64,000 bases of DNA from Nageia nagi. Taxonomy: Eukaryota; Pinophyta. Both the position numbers and the translations under genes were made by a program. The notes beneath the pieces were generated by a model. It saw nothing but the letters and a program-made list of their open reading frames with translations, was not told where the DNA came from and made no database searches. Positions 34,045 to 47,186 of this stretch are shown piece after piece (the first letter of the stretch is position 1; the number at the start of each line of letters is the position of its first letter). The DNA lies in assembly GCA_050084985.1 (NCBI GenBank), contig JBITNC010000002.1, positions 7,192,001-7,256,000 of the forward strand, written 5' to 3'.

Positions 34045-34640
34045 TTATTTGAACAAGAATGAAGGAAGAGAATATTGGGACACAGGTGAAGAAGGTGCAT
34101 GAAGAAATTCAACCCCATAAGGAGAGGGGGTTTCCTCATAGTCTCCCTCATCTTGTAGTTCATGTAGTTGGGCTATAACATTTGAAGTTATAGGACCCTT
34201 ATAGGCAAGGCCTCTTTTGTTTTTAACACCTTGGGTAGGCAATTTCATGACAAGAACACTACCTTGCTCATATATACCCAAACCATAGCCCTGACAATTA
34301 TACTTGGAAAAGTAATGTTAGATAAATGAAGGTTGAGAAAGATAATCAATTTTTTCATAAAAGCATCTATTTAGAAGTTGTCTTATAAGATAAATAAGTT
34401 GGTGCATCCAATCCCACATACACAAAATAAGTTTGATTTTTCAAAAGCTCCAAGTGGGATGTGTGCCAATGGCCAAAGGGGATTCACTTGGATTCCCAAT
34501 ATCATGCAAGGAAAGCACATTAAACATTATATCATTTATGAAATATTCACCTATAAATGTGTTTTTAAACTTAAAATCAATTCTAGATATGGGTTCTTGT
34601 ATATTAAGTGACATTTCCTTCGGTTATATTTTATTATATC
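34045..34640 (-). pseudogene. Ty3/Gypsy protease and G-patch-like fragment
   Basis: Minus-strand frames contain DIMFNVLSLHDIGNPS-like protease-region sequence at 34,440-34,620. Further on is GLGIYEQGSVLVMKLPTQGV then NKRGLAYKG at 34,190-34,300, which fits the G-patch-like segment (GLG....G......GLGY) found after the protease in some plant Gypsy elements. The tail to 34,045 (DEGDYEETPSPYGVEFLHAP) is unrecognised. Frames shift at least once. Assignment is moderate because the similarity is short. Confidence 0.4.
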
Positions 34641-34819
34641 CTTATAAGTTGTCCTCTTGTTTAACAATCCTCTTATTTGATGATAGAGATCATTGTATTA
34701 AAGCGATGAGAGGTGAGTTGTCAAAAAAACACAAGTGGGGATGTCACTTCTTAGAATCCCACACTTAAATTTGGCCTTGAAGTTTGGGAGGTACTTGGGA
34801 TATAATACTCTGAGGTAGC

Positions 34820-35379
34820 TCACATGAGGGAGGCAATAGAGCTAGAAGGCGATCCAGGAAATGATGCATACAAAATCATTGATTGGATGTCTAAGGGTGG
34901 GAGGCTTGGATCTAGGAATTAAGAGAAGGGAGATGGGCTAAGGCATCACGACTAACTAAGATGAAATTTGTAGTGCACGTAGAGAGCCTTGGTATAAATG
35001 TTGAAACTCAAGATGGGGGAGGCAATAAAGGGTTCAAGGATATACATCTAGAGCTAGCAAAGCTCCTTGGAAGTGATGATGTTCAGGAAGTGTTGAAGAA
35101 GGTAGACTATTAGAACTTTTTGTAGCTTTTTAAGGGCTATGATATTGAAGTCTACCATCGAATGATGAGTAGTTGTATGGAGGGATGTGTAATAGTGGGG
35201 GCCTTCTCATTTGAAATCTCCCTAGCTATCTAGGTGAAAATCTTCAATTTGGAAGATGAAGGACTAAAGATAATATGGGACAAACACCCATAGTAGAAAG
35301 AGCTAGACTTTTTCTCCTCTTTGGAGATAATTGGGTGGGATGAGAAATACATCTTGAGGGAGGGCCTACCTCCACCATG
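34820..35379 (+). pseudogene. unknown ORF, 5' part (interrupted by Copia B)
   Basis: A plus-strand frame is readable with stops: MREAIELEGDPGNDAYKIID at 34,824-34,885, MSKGGRLGSRN at 34,889-34,921, HLELAKLLGSDDVQEVLKKV at about 35,045-35,105, SCMEGCVIVGAFSFEISLAI at about 35,170-35,230, and KIFNLEDEGLKII then GWDEKYILREGLPPP up to the insertion. It continues at 43,957 after removal of Copia B. I do not recognise the family. Its placement antisense to a Gypsy gag on its right (44.6-47.2 kb) resembles the PMD genes of this window. Confidence 0.5.
35375..35379. repeat. target-site duplication of Copia B, left
   Basis: CCATG, matched at 43,952-43,956. Confidence 0.9.
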
Positions 35380-35880
35380 TGTTGGAATGTATAATGCATT
35401 ATTGTAAAGGTTATGTAATAATCTTCTATGTAAGTTCACTAATACTTTAGGGTATCATTTTATACCTTAAGTATTTAAGTGAATATGATAATGTAACTTA
35501 TCCTACACTCCATGGCATGAGCATGCCCTTTGGGTAAAAGGATGTGCATGTCATGCTTTTGTACATTAGATAAAAGGATGATCCAAAGAAGAATTTTGGC
35601 CTATAAATAGAAGGCTCCCTCTTTGTGACCATATACCAATTATGGAGTAAAGTTATGCTATAGGATAGTGCTTAGGAATTGAGATTAGGAGGATTGTAAG
35701 AGAATTGTATTTATGATTGAAGTAAAGATTTAGTTAGTAGATGTACTCCTAGTTTAAGGAACCATTTACATCTTGTGTTATCTTTGTGATATTTCTTTGT
35801 GAGTTTGTTAGATGTGTATTGTGAGCTTTCATATGATCTTGGAAGTTTAGAGTTGTTCATGTTATAGTTCAATTCTCTCA
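35380..35880 (+). repeat. 5' LTR of Copia B
   Basis: Starts TGTTGGAATG and ends AATTCTCTCA. TATA-like ctataaatag lies at 35,601-35,610. The same LTR family occurs in C and in the fragment at 58,162. Confidence 0.95.
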
Positions 35881-35882
35881 TT

Positions 35883-35894
35883 TGGTATTAGAGT
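35883..35894 (+). other. primer-binding site of Copia B, mutated
   Basis: TGGTATTAGAGT against the iMet-type TGGTATCAGAGC of A and C; two C-to-T-type changes. Confidence 0.8.
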
Positions 35895-38787
35895 GGATGT
35901 GAAAGCTCTTATTCTTGGTGTGGAATCTACATCTTGGTGATCCCCATTAGTGAGATAAAACTAAGATAAGGTATAATCTACCTCCTCCTTTGGTTATCTT
36001 ATGGATTATTGCATTATGTTACTAACATATTTTGTGTTGTGGTAGTCTTTGTTTATGACAAAATAGGTAATCTATTGTTGTATTTTTTATTCTAACATGT
36101 CTTATTGTTAGTTGCAATTTTTTAAGATTGCCTATGGTTATAATTTTTGCATATCGTTAATTTTTTTTTAGGGTCTTATTATGTATTTGAGTAAAAATAT
36201 ACTACATTTTTTTTCCTTCAAAAATTATATGTAATTTTTATGAAAAGCTTATATATTATATTTTTTTTTCTTACCTTAGTTCTCTTATAAAATAGTTGTA
36301 TTCAACAATTTTTTTTTAATCCAACTATTTTGATACTAACACAAAAAAATGGAGTAACTTCACTTTACTACATTTTTTCTCCTCTTCTCTATTTTCCATT
36401 TCAACAAATTTAGGAGAGGCTTATTTTTAGGAGAACACAAAATATTGTAAAGATAATCTTTTTACTATATTGATTACAAAATAGGAAGGAAATTAAAACA
36501 ATAAAAAATGCATTGGCTGTAAGAATAATCTTTTTTTCTAAGACAGGAACTATCGAAGCCCAAATGGAGTTCATTGGCTGGCTAGGAATGCTTTTGTAGA
36601 CTTTTTTCCACCACGACACGACATCAATCTTGAACCCTCCACCTAGCAATGTTGCACATGCCATCACATCACACTATGGACCCTCCACCATAACCCATCG
36701 CCTATGCAAACCCTACCCTTCACCCTCAAATCTGAAGCATCCACATTATTTGAAGCTTGGAGAAGGATAGGTCACATCATCACTACACTCACGGCTTTGT
36801 CACATGATAGAGCAACTTCTTGATAAAGGAAATCTCACTATCCTTCTACGCGGCCCCTGACCTTCACCAACTCACGGCTCTATCCTTGGTCTTCCTCCTC
36901 CACTATGCTTATGCACAAAATCACGGTATCAGAAGTTACTTCAGATCCTCCTCTCAAACCCAGTCCTTCTCCTCCCTCTCTGCATCCTCTTTGATGCCAC
37001 CCTCCTTCTTGCCTTAGCATAAAGTTGGAGGTTCCTTTTTTTTTCTTTGTGCATTTAAATTTTTTGTTGACTTCTTGCAAACCTTTTTTTTTTGTCTTTA
37101 ATTATTGCATTTCCAAAGCAATGTATTCTTCTTCTTGGTAAGGGAAGGGTAGCCATCCTTTTTAACCTAAAAGCATTTATTTGTTTTGACTTGAGTGCTT
37201 AAGGTAAAAGTAGCATTAACTATGCATCGATCTTCTTCTTTTCATTTAATAGTTGCAAGCTCTCTAAAAGCAAATGTATCTTTCTTTGGTAGGCATTTAT
37301 TTTTTTAGAAAAATGTGGCCAATGGAGGTTATTTTTCTTAGTATAGTTTTTTTCTAAGTATGGTAATTTACTTAGACAATTTTTTTTTAGTTAAAAATTT
37401 ACTAAGGTAAAGTATGCTATCTTTAAAGGATAAAAATTTAAGGGAATTTTATTCTTATTTTAGCATACAAGTTTTAGGGATAAAACCTTAAGTAAAAAGG
37501 GAGAAATTTGCTTGAAATTTTTTTACTTAAAGTTTTAAAACATGATGCTTACTTAATTTTAATATAATGATTAGGGCTTAAAATTCTAAGTAAATGCTTA
37601 CTATTTAAAAGTTAAATACATAGTACTTGCTTGTTAAGTATTTCAATTTATTTTTAAGTTAAAAGATATATTTCTTTACTTAAATTGTTAAGTTAAAAAA
37701 TGCAGTTTTATATGCATATTTTTAAGTTAAAATGATGCATGCTTATGCTTAGTACTTCAATTTTATGCATACCTAATACTTATTTGTTAAGTTAATGCAT
37801 GCTTATGCTTAAATGATGCATGTTTAGTACTTAAATGTTTAAGTTAATGATATATGCTTAGAACTTAATTTTTTTTGATGATGCATGCTTACTACTTAAA
37901 TTTTTAAGTTATGGGAATAATGCATTTGATGACTCCCTAATTTTATTTTGCAAAGTATGGAATGAACTTGTGTAAAATAAAGAATGATGTAAAGATGTCC
38001 TTTAGGGGTTGGTAAATAAAACCCATTGGACACTTAGGTTTCAATCTTTTATAATTTATTCCTTATGCTCTTTTACTTTATGTTTCGTATTTTGATTTAT
38101 TTGCTTATCCAAACAAAAATACAAATATTGAATTTGAGCAACCCCTTAAAATGAACACATTCACATGTACATTCTGCAACATAAGTTATTTGAAGAGCCA
38201 TGAGGTGAGGATAGGCGAACTGGAGCCTTTAAGTTCAACGATCCAAATGGTGAAAAGTTTGTACTTTTTAATTACCCTTAAGTCCTTTATTGGTCTGAAC
38301 ACAAATCTAATAGGTGGATAAGCATGTGTGTAGTGATACCACATATTCGCACATCCATTAAAAGATTATCTTGATAACCTAGGAGGACAACTTGAAATCC
38401 AATCAAGATTAATAATTTGGCCAATACAATAAATATTATAACCTTGAAAAATAATAGGTGTTTTTTTTATAAGAGTATAAAATTGACTAAGGTGAACTAG
38501 TTGAAGATTGGCAATGCTTAGGCTCCTCTTGTGTGGGCATCCAAGTGAAAGTTTAATTTTAGATAAAAAACAAACTTCAATAATGTCACTCTACATCTAC
38601 GATTCTTGAGATGAGAAATATATTTGGATACATGGATTATTTGAATTGTAAAATATTTATATTTATGAATCAAATCAAGCAGGTCTCTAGTGTTAAATGT
38701 AACATGTATTATTTACTTGGTTAAAACTTAACATTTAATATTATTTATTAAATCACATGCTTATTATTTCATATTATTATGTAGTAA
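35895..38787 (+). other. leader of Copia B
   Basis: AT-rich leader with a GC-richer module at about 36,400-37,020 (not visibly the same as in A or C). An AT-rich region with repeated taagtt/aatgatgcatgcttat phrases lies at 37,560-37,900. The block conserved with A and C is at 38,150-38,420. No translation product is supported. Confidence 0.6.
38314..38350 (+). other. conserved leader hairpin of Copia B
   Basis: Outer arms GTGGAT/ATTCGC, inner arms ATGTG/CACAT, loop TGTAGTGATAC; homologous to 15,299-15,335 and 51,567-51,603. Confidence 0.6.
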
Positions 38788-41700
38788 ATAGGAGACTCAT
38801 TTTTACCTAAACACATTTTTGATGGTTCCAACTCTAGGATATGGGAACTTTGGATGAGAGCTGAGTTGCAAGCAAGAAAGTTTTGGCAAACAGTGAATGA
38901 GAACCTTATACCTCTTATAAATGAGAAGGCATTAGAGGCTTACAACATAAAGAATAAGTTGGCAAACTCCATGATTTACCATGCAATTTTAGATGATGTG
39001 CTCATGATAATTTTCTCTTCAATCTTGATGAAGGAAGCTTGGGATCTGTGATTTAAACTTTTCAAAAAGGTTTACCATTTTTCAAAAGTTACTTCAATCT
39101 CGTCAAAGGGAAGATGAAAATGTGACTATCTACTTGAACAAAATCATTGACCTAAGGATTCAACTTATTGCTTGTGGGTGCTATTGGATCAATGATAAAT
39201 TCATGGTTTTCATCATTCTTCAAAACTTTTCTTCAAAGTTTGGAAACTTTATGACAGTTATGGAAATAAGGCTTGATGATGAAGAAGAAGTCTTCTCTAT
39301 TGAAAACCTTTTTAGGAACCTTTTGAAGCATGAGGAAACCCTTAACAATAAGGTGTTGATTTCTTCTCTTAAGGATAATAACATTGCTCTTAGAGCAACC
39401 AAAACTCCTTTTAAGTAGAAGTTCAACCATCAAAAGAAATCTTATCTTTTTTTCTTCAAAAGGTTTGAAAAAGAGGTAATGGCTACAAGAGCAAGAATAA
39501 TAATAGAAACAACCACAGCAGCAGGAACAATGACAACAACCACTTCAAGCAAAGAGATGGAAAAGGCAAAGTAAACAATCTTTATCCTAAGAAAAAGTTT
39601 AATAGTAATTGTAACTATTATGGCTTCCAAGGCTTCAAAGAAGTTGATTGCTACAAAAATAAAAGAGAGGAAAAGAACAAAGGTAATAGAAATGTAAAGA
39701 ACTACAAAAAAAAGAATATTCAAGCTAGTTTTGCTTTAGTGCTCTACTCCTTATCTTGTTCTTTTTCATCTGATTAGATTGTTGATTTTAGTTGATTTAA
39801 TCATCTATGATTTGAAAAGGAAAAGTTTGAGAACTTTCACAAGTATAGAAAAGATATGGTTGTGATAGGTGATAACTCTACTCTTAAAGTCCAAGGAATT
39901 GAGAGTATGTTGATTCATAGGAAGGTTCTTGACAATGTGCTCTATGTTCTTAAGCTTAGGATGAATCTTCTTTCTGTAATTCAAGTTATTAGAAAAAGGT
40001 ACTCTTTTGAGTTCGATTCATAATCCTGGTGCATTAAGAAAGGACTTGCGACTTTGGTTCAAGGATTAATGAAAGATAACCTCTACATTATGGATCAAGT
40101 TCTATCAAAGATGTGTTTTACTATAAGTGTGTGTTTTAGAAGTAATCTTTAGCACCAATGTTTAAGACACCTTAACTACAAGAGTATTCATATCATAAAA
40201 ACCAAGAACTTATGGAAGATTTACCTTCAATTTTTCCTTTGATTGTTCTATGCAAAAAGTGCATTCTTAGAAAGATGCAAAGATAAAAGTTTAAAAAAGA
40301 TAAAACAAAAAGAGTTTCTCAACCTCTTCAACTTGTGCATTCAAATTTCATGGGTCCATTTTAGATTAAGTCACTTGGAGGAACATCTTACATCTTAAAT
40401 TTTATTGATGATTGTAATAGGATAACCTTTGGGTATCTACTTGAGCATAAGGATCAAACTTTTAAGAGTTTTAAAGTTTTTAAGACCTTTGTAAAGAATC
40501 AAATTAACCTTAAAATCAAGATGTTGAGATCAAATAATAGGGGAGAATATAACAGCAATGAGTTCACTGACTATTATGCTAAGTATGGAATTAAGAGATA
40601 GTTTACAATTCCATACACTCCTCAGTAAAACAATGTTGTCGAATGGAAAAATAGAATAATTATGGAGATGGCTAGATGCATGTTGGGTAATCTTCTTAGT
40701 TTATTGTGGGGTGAAGCTATGAGTATTGCTATTTACATCTTGAATATGTGTTCCAAAAAAGCCATTCAAAGTAAAACTCCTTTTGAGACATGGTTAGGAA
40801 GAAAACCTAACATTTCTCACCTTAGGATGTTTGGTTGTGAAGCATTCTCCTACATTATTTCTGAGAAAATGGAGAAGTTGAACAAAAGAGTTGAAAAATG
40901 CATCTTTATGGGTTATGACAATCAGTATAGAGGCTATAAGATCTACTCTCCAACTTACAAAGCTATATTTGTTTCAAGGGATGTAAAGTTCAATGAACTT
41001 CCTAAAGAATCTACTTCGAATGAGGATGTTGATAATCTAGATGACTCTTCAATTGCACCTAGCTAGTTAGATTTTGATGTAGATAAGTCACCTCGGGAAT
41101 AAAACTCTCCAACTCAAAGGGTAACAAGGAGCATGACGTTGAACAAATCCTTATTTGCCAAGATTGACAACAAACATGAGCCTTCAACCTTCAAAGAAGC
41201 TTCTAAGCACAAGTGCTAGATGGAAGCCATGAAAGTGGAGTATGAAGCGTTTATGAAAAATAAAACTTGGGACTTGGTTTCTTATCCCAATGAAAAGAAT
41301 GTGATTAGCAATAAGTGGATCTACAAGGTCAAGTTCAATTCAATTAAAGATATTGAGAAATAAAGGCAAGGTTAGTAGCCAAAGGTTTTGCTCAGAAATA
41401 CGATGTAGATTATGAGAAAACCTTTACTTCTATGGTAAAGATGCCTATTGTTAAGATTATCCTTACTCTTTCTGCGACTCAAAGATGGAAATTTTTTCAA
41501 CTTGACATCACAAGTGCATTTCTCAATGGTGACTTAGATGTGGAAATCTTCATAAATCAACTAGAATGGTTTATTGTGGAAGGCAAAGAGTCCTTTGTGT
41601 GCAAACTAAAAAAATCATTGTATGAACTTAAGCAAGCACCTTGAGCCTAGTATAAGAAGATTTCAAGGTATTTTGCATATATTGGTTTCTCTAAGTGCTT

Positions 41701-42723
41701 TTTAGACTTTGATCTATATGTGCTCAATCAAGTAAAAGACATGGTCTTGATTCTCCTTTATGTGGATGATCTTTTGATTATTGAGAACAATGATAAAATT
41801 ATTCAAGAGTGCATATTCAAACTTAAGGTAACGTTTGAAATGACTAATCTTGGTCTCTTACACTACTATCTTGAAATGCAAATGTATCAATACAAGAATT
41901 GTATTTACCTCAATCAATCTAAGTATATATCAAACATTTTGCAAAAATTTAGAATGGAAGAGTGTAAATATACTACGATTCTAGTCTCTCCTGAAATCAT
42001 TATTTCTCTAAGCTCAAATTTTCAATTAGTTGACGTTACAGCTTACATGCACTTAATTGGTAGTCTTTTGTATTTGACTAAATCCAAACAAAATATTACT
42101 TTTGAAGTGAATTTGATGGCATGATTCAAGCAGAAACCATATGTTGAGCACTTCAATGTTGTTAAGCAAATCTTAAGGTATGTTGCAAGGATTAAGGATC
42201 TTGCTCTCAAGTATTCCAAGTTACCCTCATTTGTTCTCTGTGGATTCTCAGATTTTGACTATGAGGGAGATAGAGATGACAGAAAATCAACCTTTACGTA
42301 TGTGTTTAGAATTAGTTCAGGTGTTATCTCTTAGGCTTCCAACAAGTAGCCTACTATTTCTCTTTCCACCATAAAAGTCGAATACCATGCCATATTTTTT
42401 GTAGCCTAGGAAGCCATTTGGCTAAGGCATCTTCTCAAAGAAATTTGGTATGAGCAAGGTGGCTCATCTTTGATTTCTTCAGATAATCAATCAGCTATTT
42501 CTTTGGCTAAGAATCATGTGTTTCATTAGAAAATAAAATATGTTAAAATCCATGCCCATTTTATCAAGAAGATAGTTCTTGATAGCATCGTACACCTAGA
42601 ATATTGTCCATCCACCTTAAACTCCATTGATTTGTTCACCAAACCCTCTCGAAAGCTCAATCTTGTAAGGTTAGGGATGCTATTGGGTTGATGAAGTTGC
42701 CTTTAAGGGGGAGTGAAGTTTGA
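38788..42723 (+). pseudogene. Copia gag-pol of copy B, many stops
   Basis: Homologous to the polyprotein of copy A over its whole length. The start codon is ATA instead of ATG at 38,788. Readable parts are gag (38,854-39,418), a damaged zinc knuckle near 39,605-39,650 with Tyr for the second Cys, the integrase C-terminal half (40,662-41,066), the RT start (41,432-41,644), the YVDD box and connection (41,720-42,124), and RNase H to the end at 42,721-42,723 (LPLRGSEV then stop). More than a dozen stops and several indels make it non-functional. Stops often replace Gln, Trp or Arg codons. Confidence 0.93.
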
Positions 42724-43441
42724 ATTCTTGTGTTGAATTCATGTTTGTGATGACAACTTCACCCCTAGGAGGATTTTATGTTGTATATTGTTGATTTTGT
42801 TGTACACCTTTATTGTAAGTTCGCTCTGCATGAAAAACATGTACAAAATTTTAAAAGCAAAAAGATTGGCCAATCTAGCATTATTTAGTTATCCATGTGT
42901 GAGGAACTCTTATGTGTCTTTTAACATTGTTTAGTTATTCATATGTGAGAAACTCTTATGTGTCTTTTAACACTGTTTAGTTATCCATTTTGTAATATAT
43001 GAGGAATTCATATGTGCATGCTCTATTTTGTAATATATATAGAAGGTGATTATGAGTTTTTGGCATGGCATCTTCGTGATGACTTATAATGCACCATTAT
43101 CAATTCATGATGGCATTTGTGTGATTCATTTATTCTTGTTGATATGAATATGCTGCATATAATTGATTTTGTTATTTGAGCTGCTTATGACTTGCAGGTT
43201 CTTTGAGATTGCAGGTTACTTCAAGTATGCAGGGTCTTGGAGACTCTTCATGACTTCCAATTGGATGACTACTCCATGTACGTTGAAACTGGTTGTGGTT
43301 AATGATTGTATTTGGTAAAGTAGTGAGTTTCAAACTAGATATTTTTTACTTCACAAATATGTAAAAAGTTCTCATCTTTGTTATATCTATTTGGAGAACT
43401 CTCTTTCTTCTCTCTTATTCGCTTTATCCCAATATTGCATT
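42724..43441 (+). other. 3' UTR of Copia B
   Basis: Holds a damaged single copy of the hairpin unit (arm AAGTTC at 42,817, partner lost) and two to three imperfect repeats of gtttagttatccat...gaggaactcttatgtg at about 42,880-43,010, shared with copy C. Confidence 0.6.
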
Positions 43442-43450
43442 AAGGGAGAG
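43442..43450 (+). other. polypurine tract of Copia B
   Basis: AAGGGAGAG directly before the 3' LTR. Confidence 0.85.
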
Positions 43451-43951
43451 TGTTGGAATGTATAATGCATTATTGTAAAGGTTATGTAATAATCTTCCAT
43501 GTAAATTCACTAATACTTAAGGGTATCATTTGATACCTTAAGTATTTAAGTGAATATGATAATGTAATTTTTCCTACACTCCATGGCATGAGCATGACCC
43601 TTGGGTAAAAGTATGTGCATGTCATACTTTTGTAAATTGGATAAAAGGGTGATCCAAAGAGGGATTTTGACCTATAAATAGAAGGTTCCCTCTTTGTGAT
43701 CATATACCAATTGTGGAGTAAAGTTATGCTATAGTATAGTGCTTAGGAGTTGAGATTAGGAGGATTGTAAGAGAGTTGTATTTGTGATTGAAGTAAAGAT
43801 TTAGTTAGTGGATATACTCCGAGTTGGAGGAACCACTTATATTTTATGTTATCTTTGTGAGATTGCTTTGTGAGTTTGTTAGATATGTATTATGAACTTT
43901 CATGTGATCTTGGGAGTTTAGAGTTATTCATGTTATAGTTAAATTCTCTCA
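43451..43951 (+). repeat. 3' LTR of Copia B
   Basis: Same length as the 5' LTR and about 8% different, TGTTGGAATG...ATTCTCTCA. Confidence 0.95.
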
Positions 43952-43956
43952 CCATG
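43952..43956. repeat. target-site duplication of Copia B, right
   Basis: CCATG, identical to 35,375-35,379. Confidence 0.9.
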
Positions 43957-44520
43957 TATGAAGGTAACTGGTATGACTATGAATTACTTCACCTTGGACA
44001 CTCAGATGATGTGGGTACATGGATATCATCTGGTGATCCTAAACCATATCCGATGGTGAAAAAGGATCAATGTCCTTATTTTATGTTTAAAGAGTTGGAG
44101 AAATTGATAAAAGATTTTTAGAATGGGAGAATAAAATTCAAATTTATGGCCAAAAAATAGGGTTAGATGGGGGACCTTGATGACCTCATACCAATCCTAA
44201 AGAAACCTAAGTTTGGAACATCTGGAGGGAATTGAAAACATAAGAAAGAAGCTAAGGGGGGAAGGCATAGTTCATAAAGAAGGAGCACAATGGTGATGAA
44301 GGAGGACTCAAAGGACTCTAATAAAGAAATGCCTCTGACATCTCCAGTAACTGAGAATGAATCTATGAAAAAGATGATGATGACTCGTGGGGTGTTGTTA
44401 AAGGCCATTGGATCCCTACAGTGAGCTCTCCTGGCAAAATTGAACAACATGAACATGATGGTGGACAAGCTACAACAACATGTTTATGAGGAACTGGATG
44501 TGTGGGGTCAGGTGATATTT
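43957..44520 (+). pseudogene. unknown ORF, 3' part (after Copia B)
   Basis: The frame left at 35,379 resumes here: MYEGNWYDYELLHLGHSDDV, then GTWISSGDPKPYPMVKKDQ and CPYFMFKELEKLIKDF. A charged stretch (PILKKPKFGTSGG) follows, and then a heptad-like tail (LLAKLNNMNMMVDKLQQHVY) near 44,430-44,490. Several stops are present. The coiled-coil-like end recalls the last exon of the PMD genes, but the body is not recognisably PMD. Confidence 0.5.
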
Positions 44521-44599
44521 TATATTATTGCTATGTGTTTTAACGTGAAAGGGTATTGATCATGGTAGTGCTATGTTAAGGCATTTGTTAACTTCATTT

Positions 44600-47186
44600 T
44601 ATGTTTTGGCTCGAAAGAGCATAGGGTGATGTACTTGTAGGTTCTATTTTGGGTTGGTTAATGTACCATTAAATTTCACTTTCCCACTATCAACTAGATT
44701 TTACACTATATTTCTCAAGTACATGCATCTATTAGTATCGTACCCTTTTGTTTTATGAAATTCACAATACTCCCCATCTTTGTACCATGGTTTTGGTTTC
44801 CAACTTGGATCCCATTTGATTTTTGGTAGTCTTAGCATGTTTGAATTATTTAACATTTTGAAGATTTTTTACAGTGGTTATCCCAACTGAGTAAACTTTC
44901 TTGGTTGTCTTTAAGGTTGCCCTCGATTATCATTATTTTTCCCATAAGATTAATTTTACAAAGTAAGTTATGGGGCTTTTTGAGCTTGGGGCACATGTTG
45001 GGGTGCAAGTTGCAATTGTTGTTGTTAGGCATATGCTTTTTGGAGACCCACTTAGTTCACTTGAGCTTTGTTAAATTTATTTGAGTCATTTTTATTGCTA
45101 TTGTAACCCTTATTATCATTTCTTGGATTTTTATCTTTTCTTACAAGTTTTGCTTCCCCATTTTGGTCCATTACTTCCTCAATAATATTTGATTATGCTA
45201 TTCCCTCTTAAAATGTTTTATGCTATTGAATTTGAAGTGTAGTTTCTATGTGCTTGCCACAACTCTTGGTAAAGATCCTTACTAACTCTTCTTGATACAA
45301 AGGAAAGCTAATATTAGTTATTAAATTCCACCATCTACCCACATAATTAGTCACCAACTCTTAGTCATCTTGTAAGAGCTTGGTTAAATCAATAATTGAG
45401 GCTCTCTTCTTAACATTAATATAGAAGTGTTCTAAGAAATGATTTGCTAATTTCCCAAAGTTATATAGCCTGTGTTGGGCCAAACAGTTGTACCAATTCA
45501 TTAATTTCCTCCAAGAGTCATGGGAAATGTCTTAACATGAGAACATCATCATAAACGATATGGTAACATGCATATTTAAATTGCTTAATATGTTATTTTC
45601 GATCTTCTTTGCTTTTAAACTTTTCAATCTTAGGCATTTAATTATTTTTGGATATAGCTTCAAAGGCACCATGGGGTTGATAGCCTCATTACAAATGTCA
45701 TCATATAGAAGCTTAGATATCCCTTGATGACTTGTCTTTAGTTCAACTCTTGCAACCTTTTCATGATTCATGATTCTATCTTCATTACTTATCGAAGGTT
45801 GATTTAGTTGAGATAATTGTTGTTGATATTGCCTCATTAGGTCATTTTGTTGATATTGTCGATTCCCCATCAAATTTACTTGTCTCATAAAGGGATGATC
45901 TTGAGGATTATAAGAGACATTTTGTTGCACCCAAGGTTGGTTTGGGTTATTTTGAAAAAATTAATGTTGTGTCCCTTAGGATTAACCTTAAGCATTTTGA
46001 ATATTTTTCTTTAATTGTACTATAAGCTTTTGTAATGCATCTATATCTTATTAGGCTTGAAAACTAGGATGAGGATTGCCTTGGGATTGGTTTTTAGGTG
46101 GTTGGGTATTATCTCTTGGTTGACCTTGGTTTTAGAAAGAAGAGGCTTATGCACCATATGCTTATTGGTTTAGATTTTGTGCACTATAATGATTTGGATT
46201 TATGTATTGTTGTGCACTTTAGTAGTTAGAGGGATATTGGGATTGAACACTTTGTTGGTTTTGAGCTTGAATTACAAGTGTTTTATTGGGGACGACCTTG
46301 GATATTGGGTTGGTATTGTCCATTTTTATTTGATCTTTGATATTGTGCACTCACATTGGGGTTTACTTATCATCATCCCCCTTGGTTTTGTGGTACTTGT
46401 TGGTTTGGAATATTCCTTGATTATACACTAGATTGATTTTGCATTGATCTATTTGTGTATCATAGGACTAAGATGGATTTGACACCATTTGTTATGGAGA
46501 AGAATGTTGTTCTTGAGAATAAAATTATGGTTGTTCAATATTCGGTGGTGGGCTACTAAAAGAATTAGGTATTTAAGCTTGAGGGGACTATTGGAAAATA
46601 TTTTGAGATTGAAGTAACAATTTGGTAATTTGAGTAAGGGCCCCATGAGCTTGTTGAATATTTTTGCATAAATGCTTGGTGTTCATAGGTAAGTTTCATA
46701 TCTTGTATAATGGGTTGCTCTTTTGGTTATGGTACATAAGATGGTTGAGATTTCATTCCAAAGAAGGGATCTTGATAGGATGACACATTGCAATATTGGG
46801 AATCGAAGCTTTGGTTAGGGGGCTGGTTTTATGGAACATAAGTAGTTCACTTATGATCCATTTCTTCTTGGTATGTGTTATTTATATTTTGCTCATTAGA
46901 CTTTGTAGACTCATAATCCTCTATTATGATTGTATTATAATGCTCTAAATATATTGGTATGCTGACTTATGGCTGTTGGCATTATGCTGAAACTTGGTTT
47001 GCTATTCCAAAGGGAATACGGACATGCTCTACAACTTTAGACACAAAATTTTGATTCATATTTTGGAAATTATTTAAAGATTATGAGAAGATAATATTTT
47101 CATGGCTTACCCTAGACTCCTCTTGACTTTGGAGAGTAGTTTGATTTTGCATGTCTTTCTTTTTCTTCTGAGCTCTAGTTTCTACC
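44600..47186 (-). pseudogene. Ty3/Gypsy gag, decayed (element X)
   Basis: The minus strand begins at 47,186 with MVETRAQKKKK, a usual Gypsy gag start, then a long Gln/Asn-rich region. The capsid part is at 45,532-45,760 (GISKLLYDDICNEAINPMVP, then HVTISFMMM). A PRKFTQLG block lies near 44,910. The CxxH-type motif (YCEFHKTKGYDTNRC, then NLVDSGKVKF) is at about 44,690-44,775. That motif is typical of Tat-like Gypsy gag and is also present in the gag at the right window edge. Numerous stops. No pol follows; the next sequence on its 3' side is the antisense unknown ORF. Confidence 0.75.

Larger units (their letters stand above)
35380..43951 (+). mobile_element. complete but decayed Copia retrotransposon (copy B)
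   Basis: 8.6 kb element with 501-bp LTRs, CCATG target duplications, a mutated primer site, a decayed gag-pol and a polypurine tract. By direct reading the LTRs differ at about 41 of 501 positions (about 8%), far older than copy A. Leader length (2.9 kb) and structure match A and C. Confidence 0.95.
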
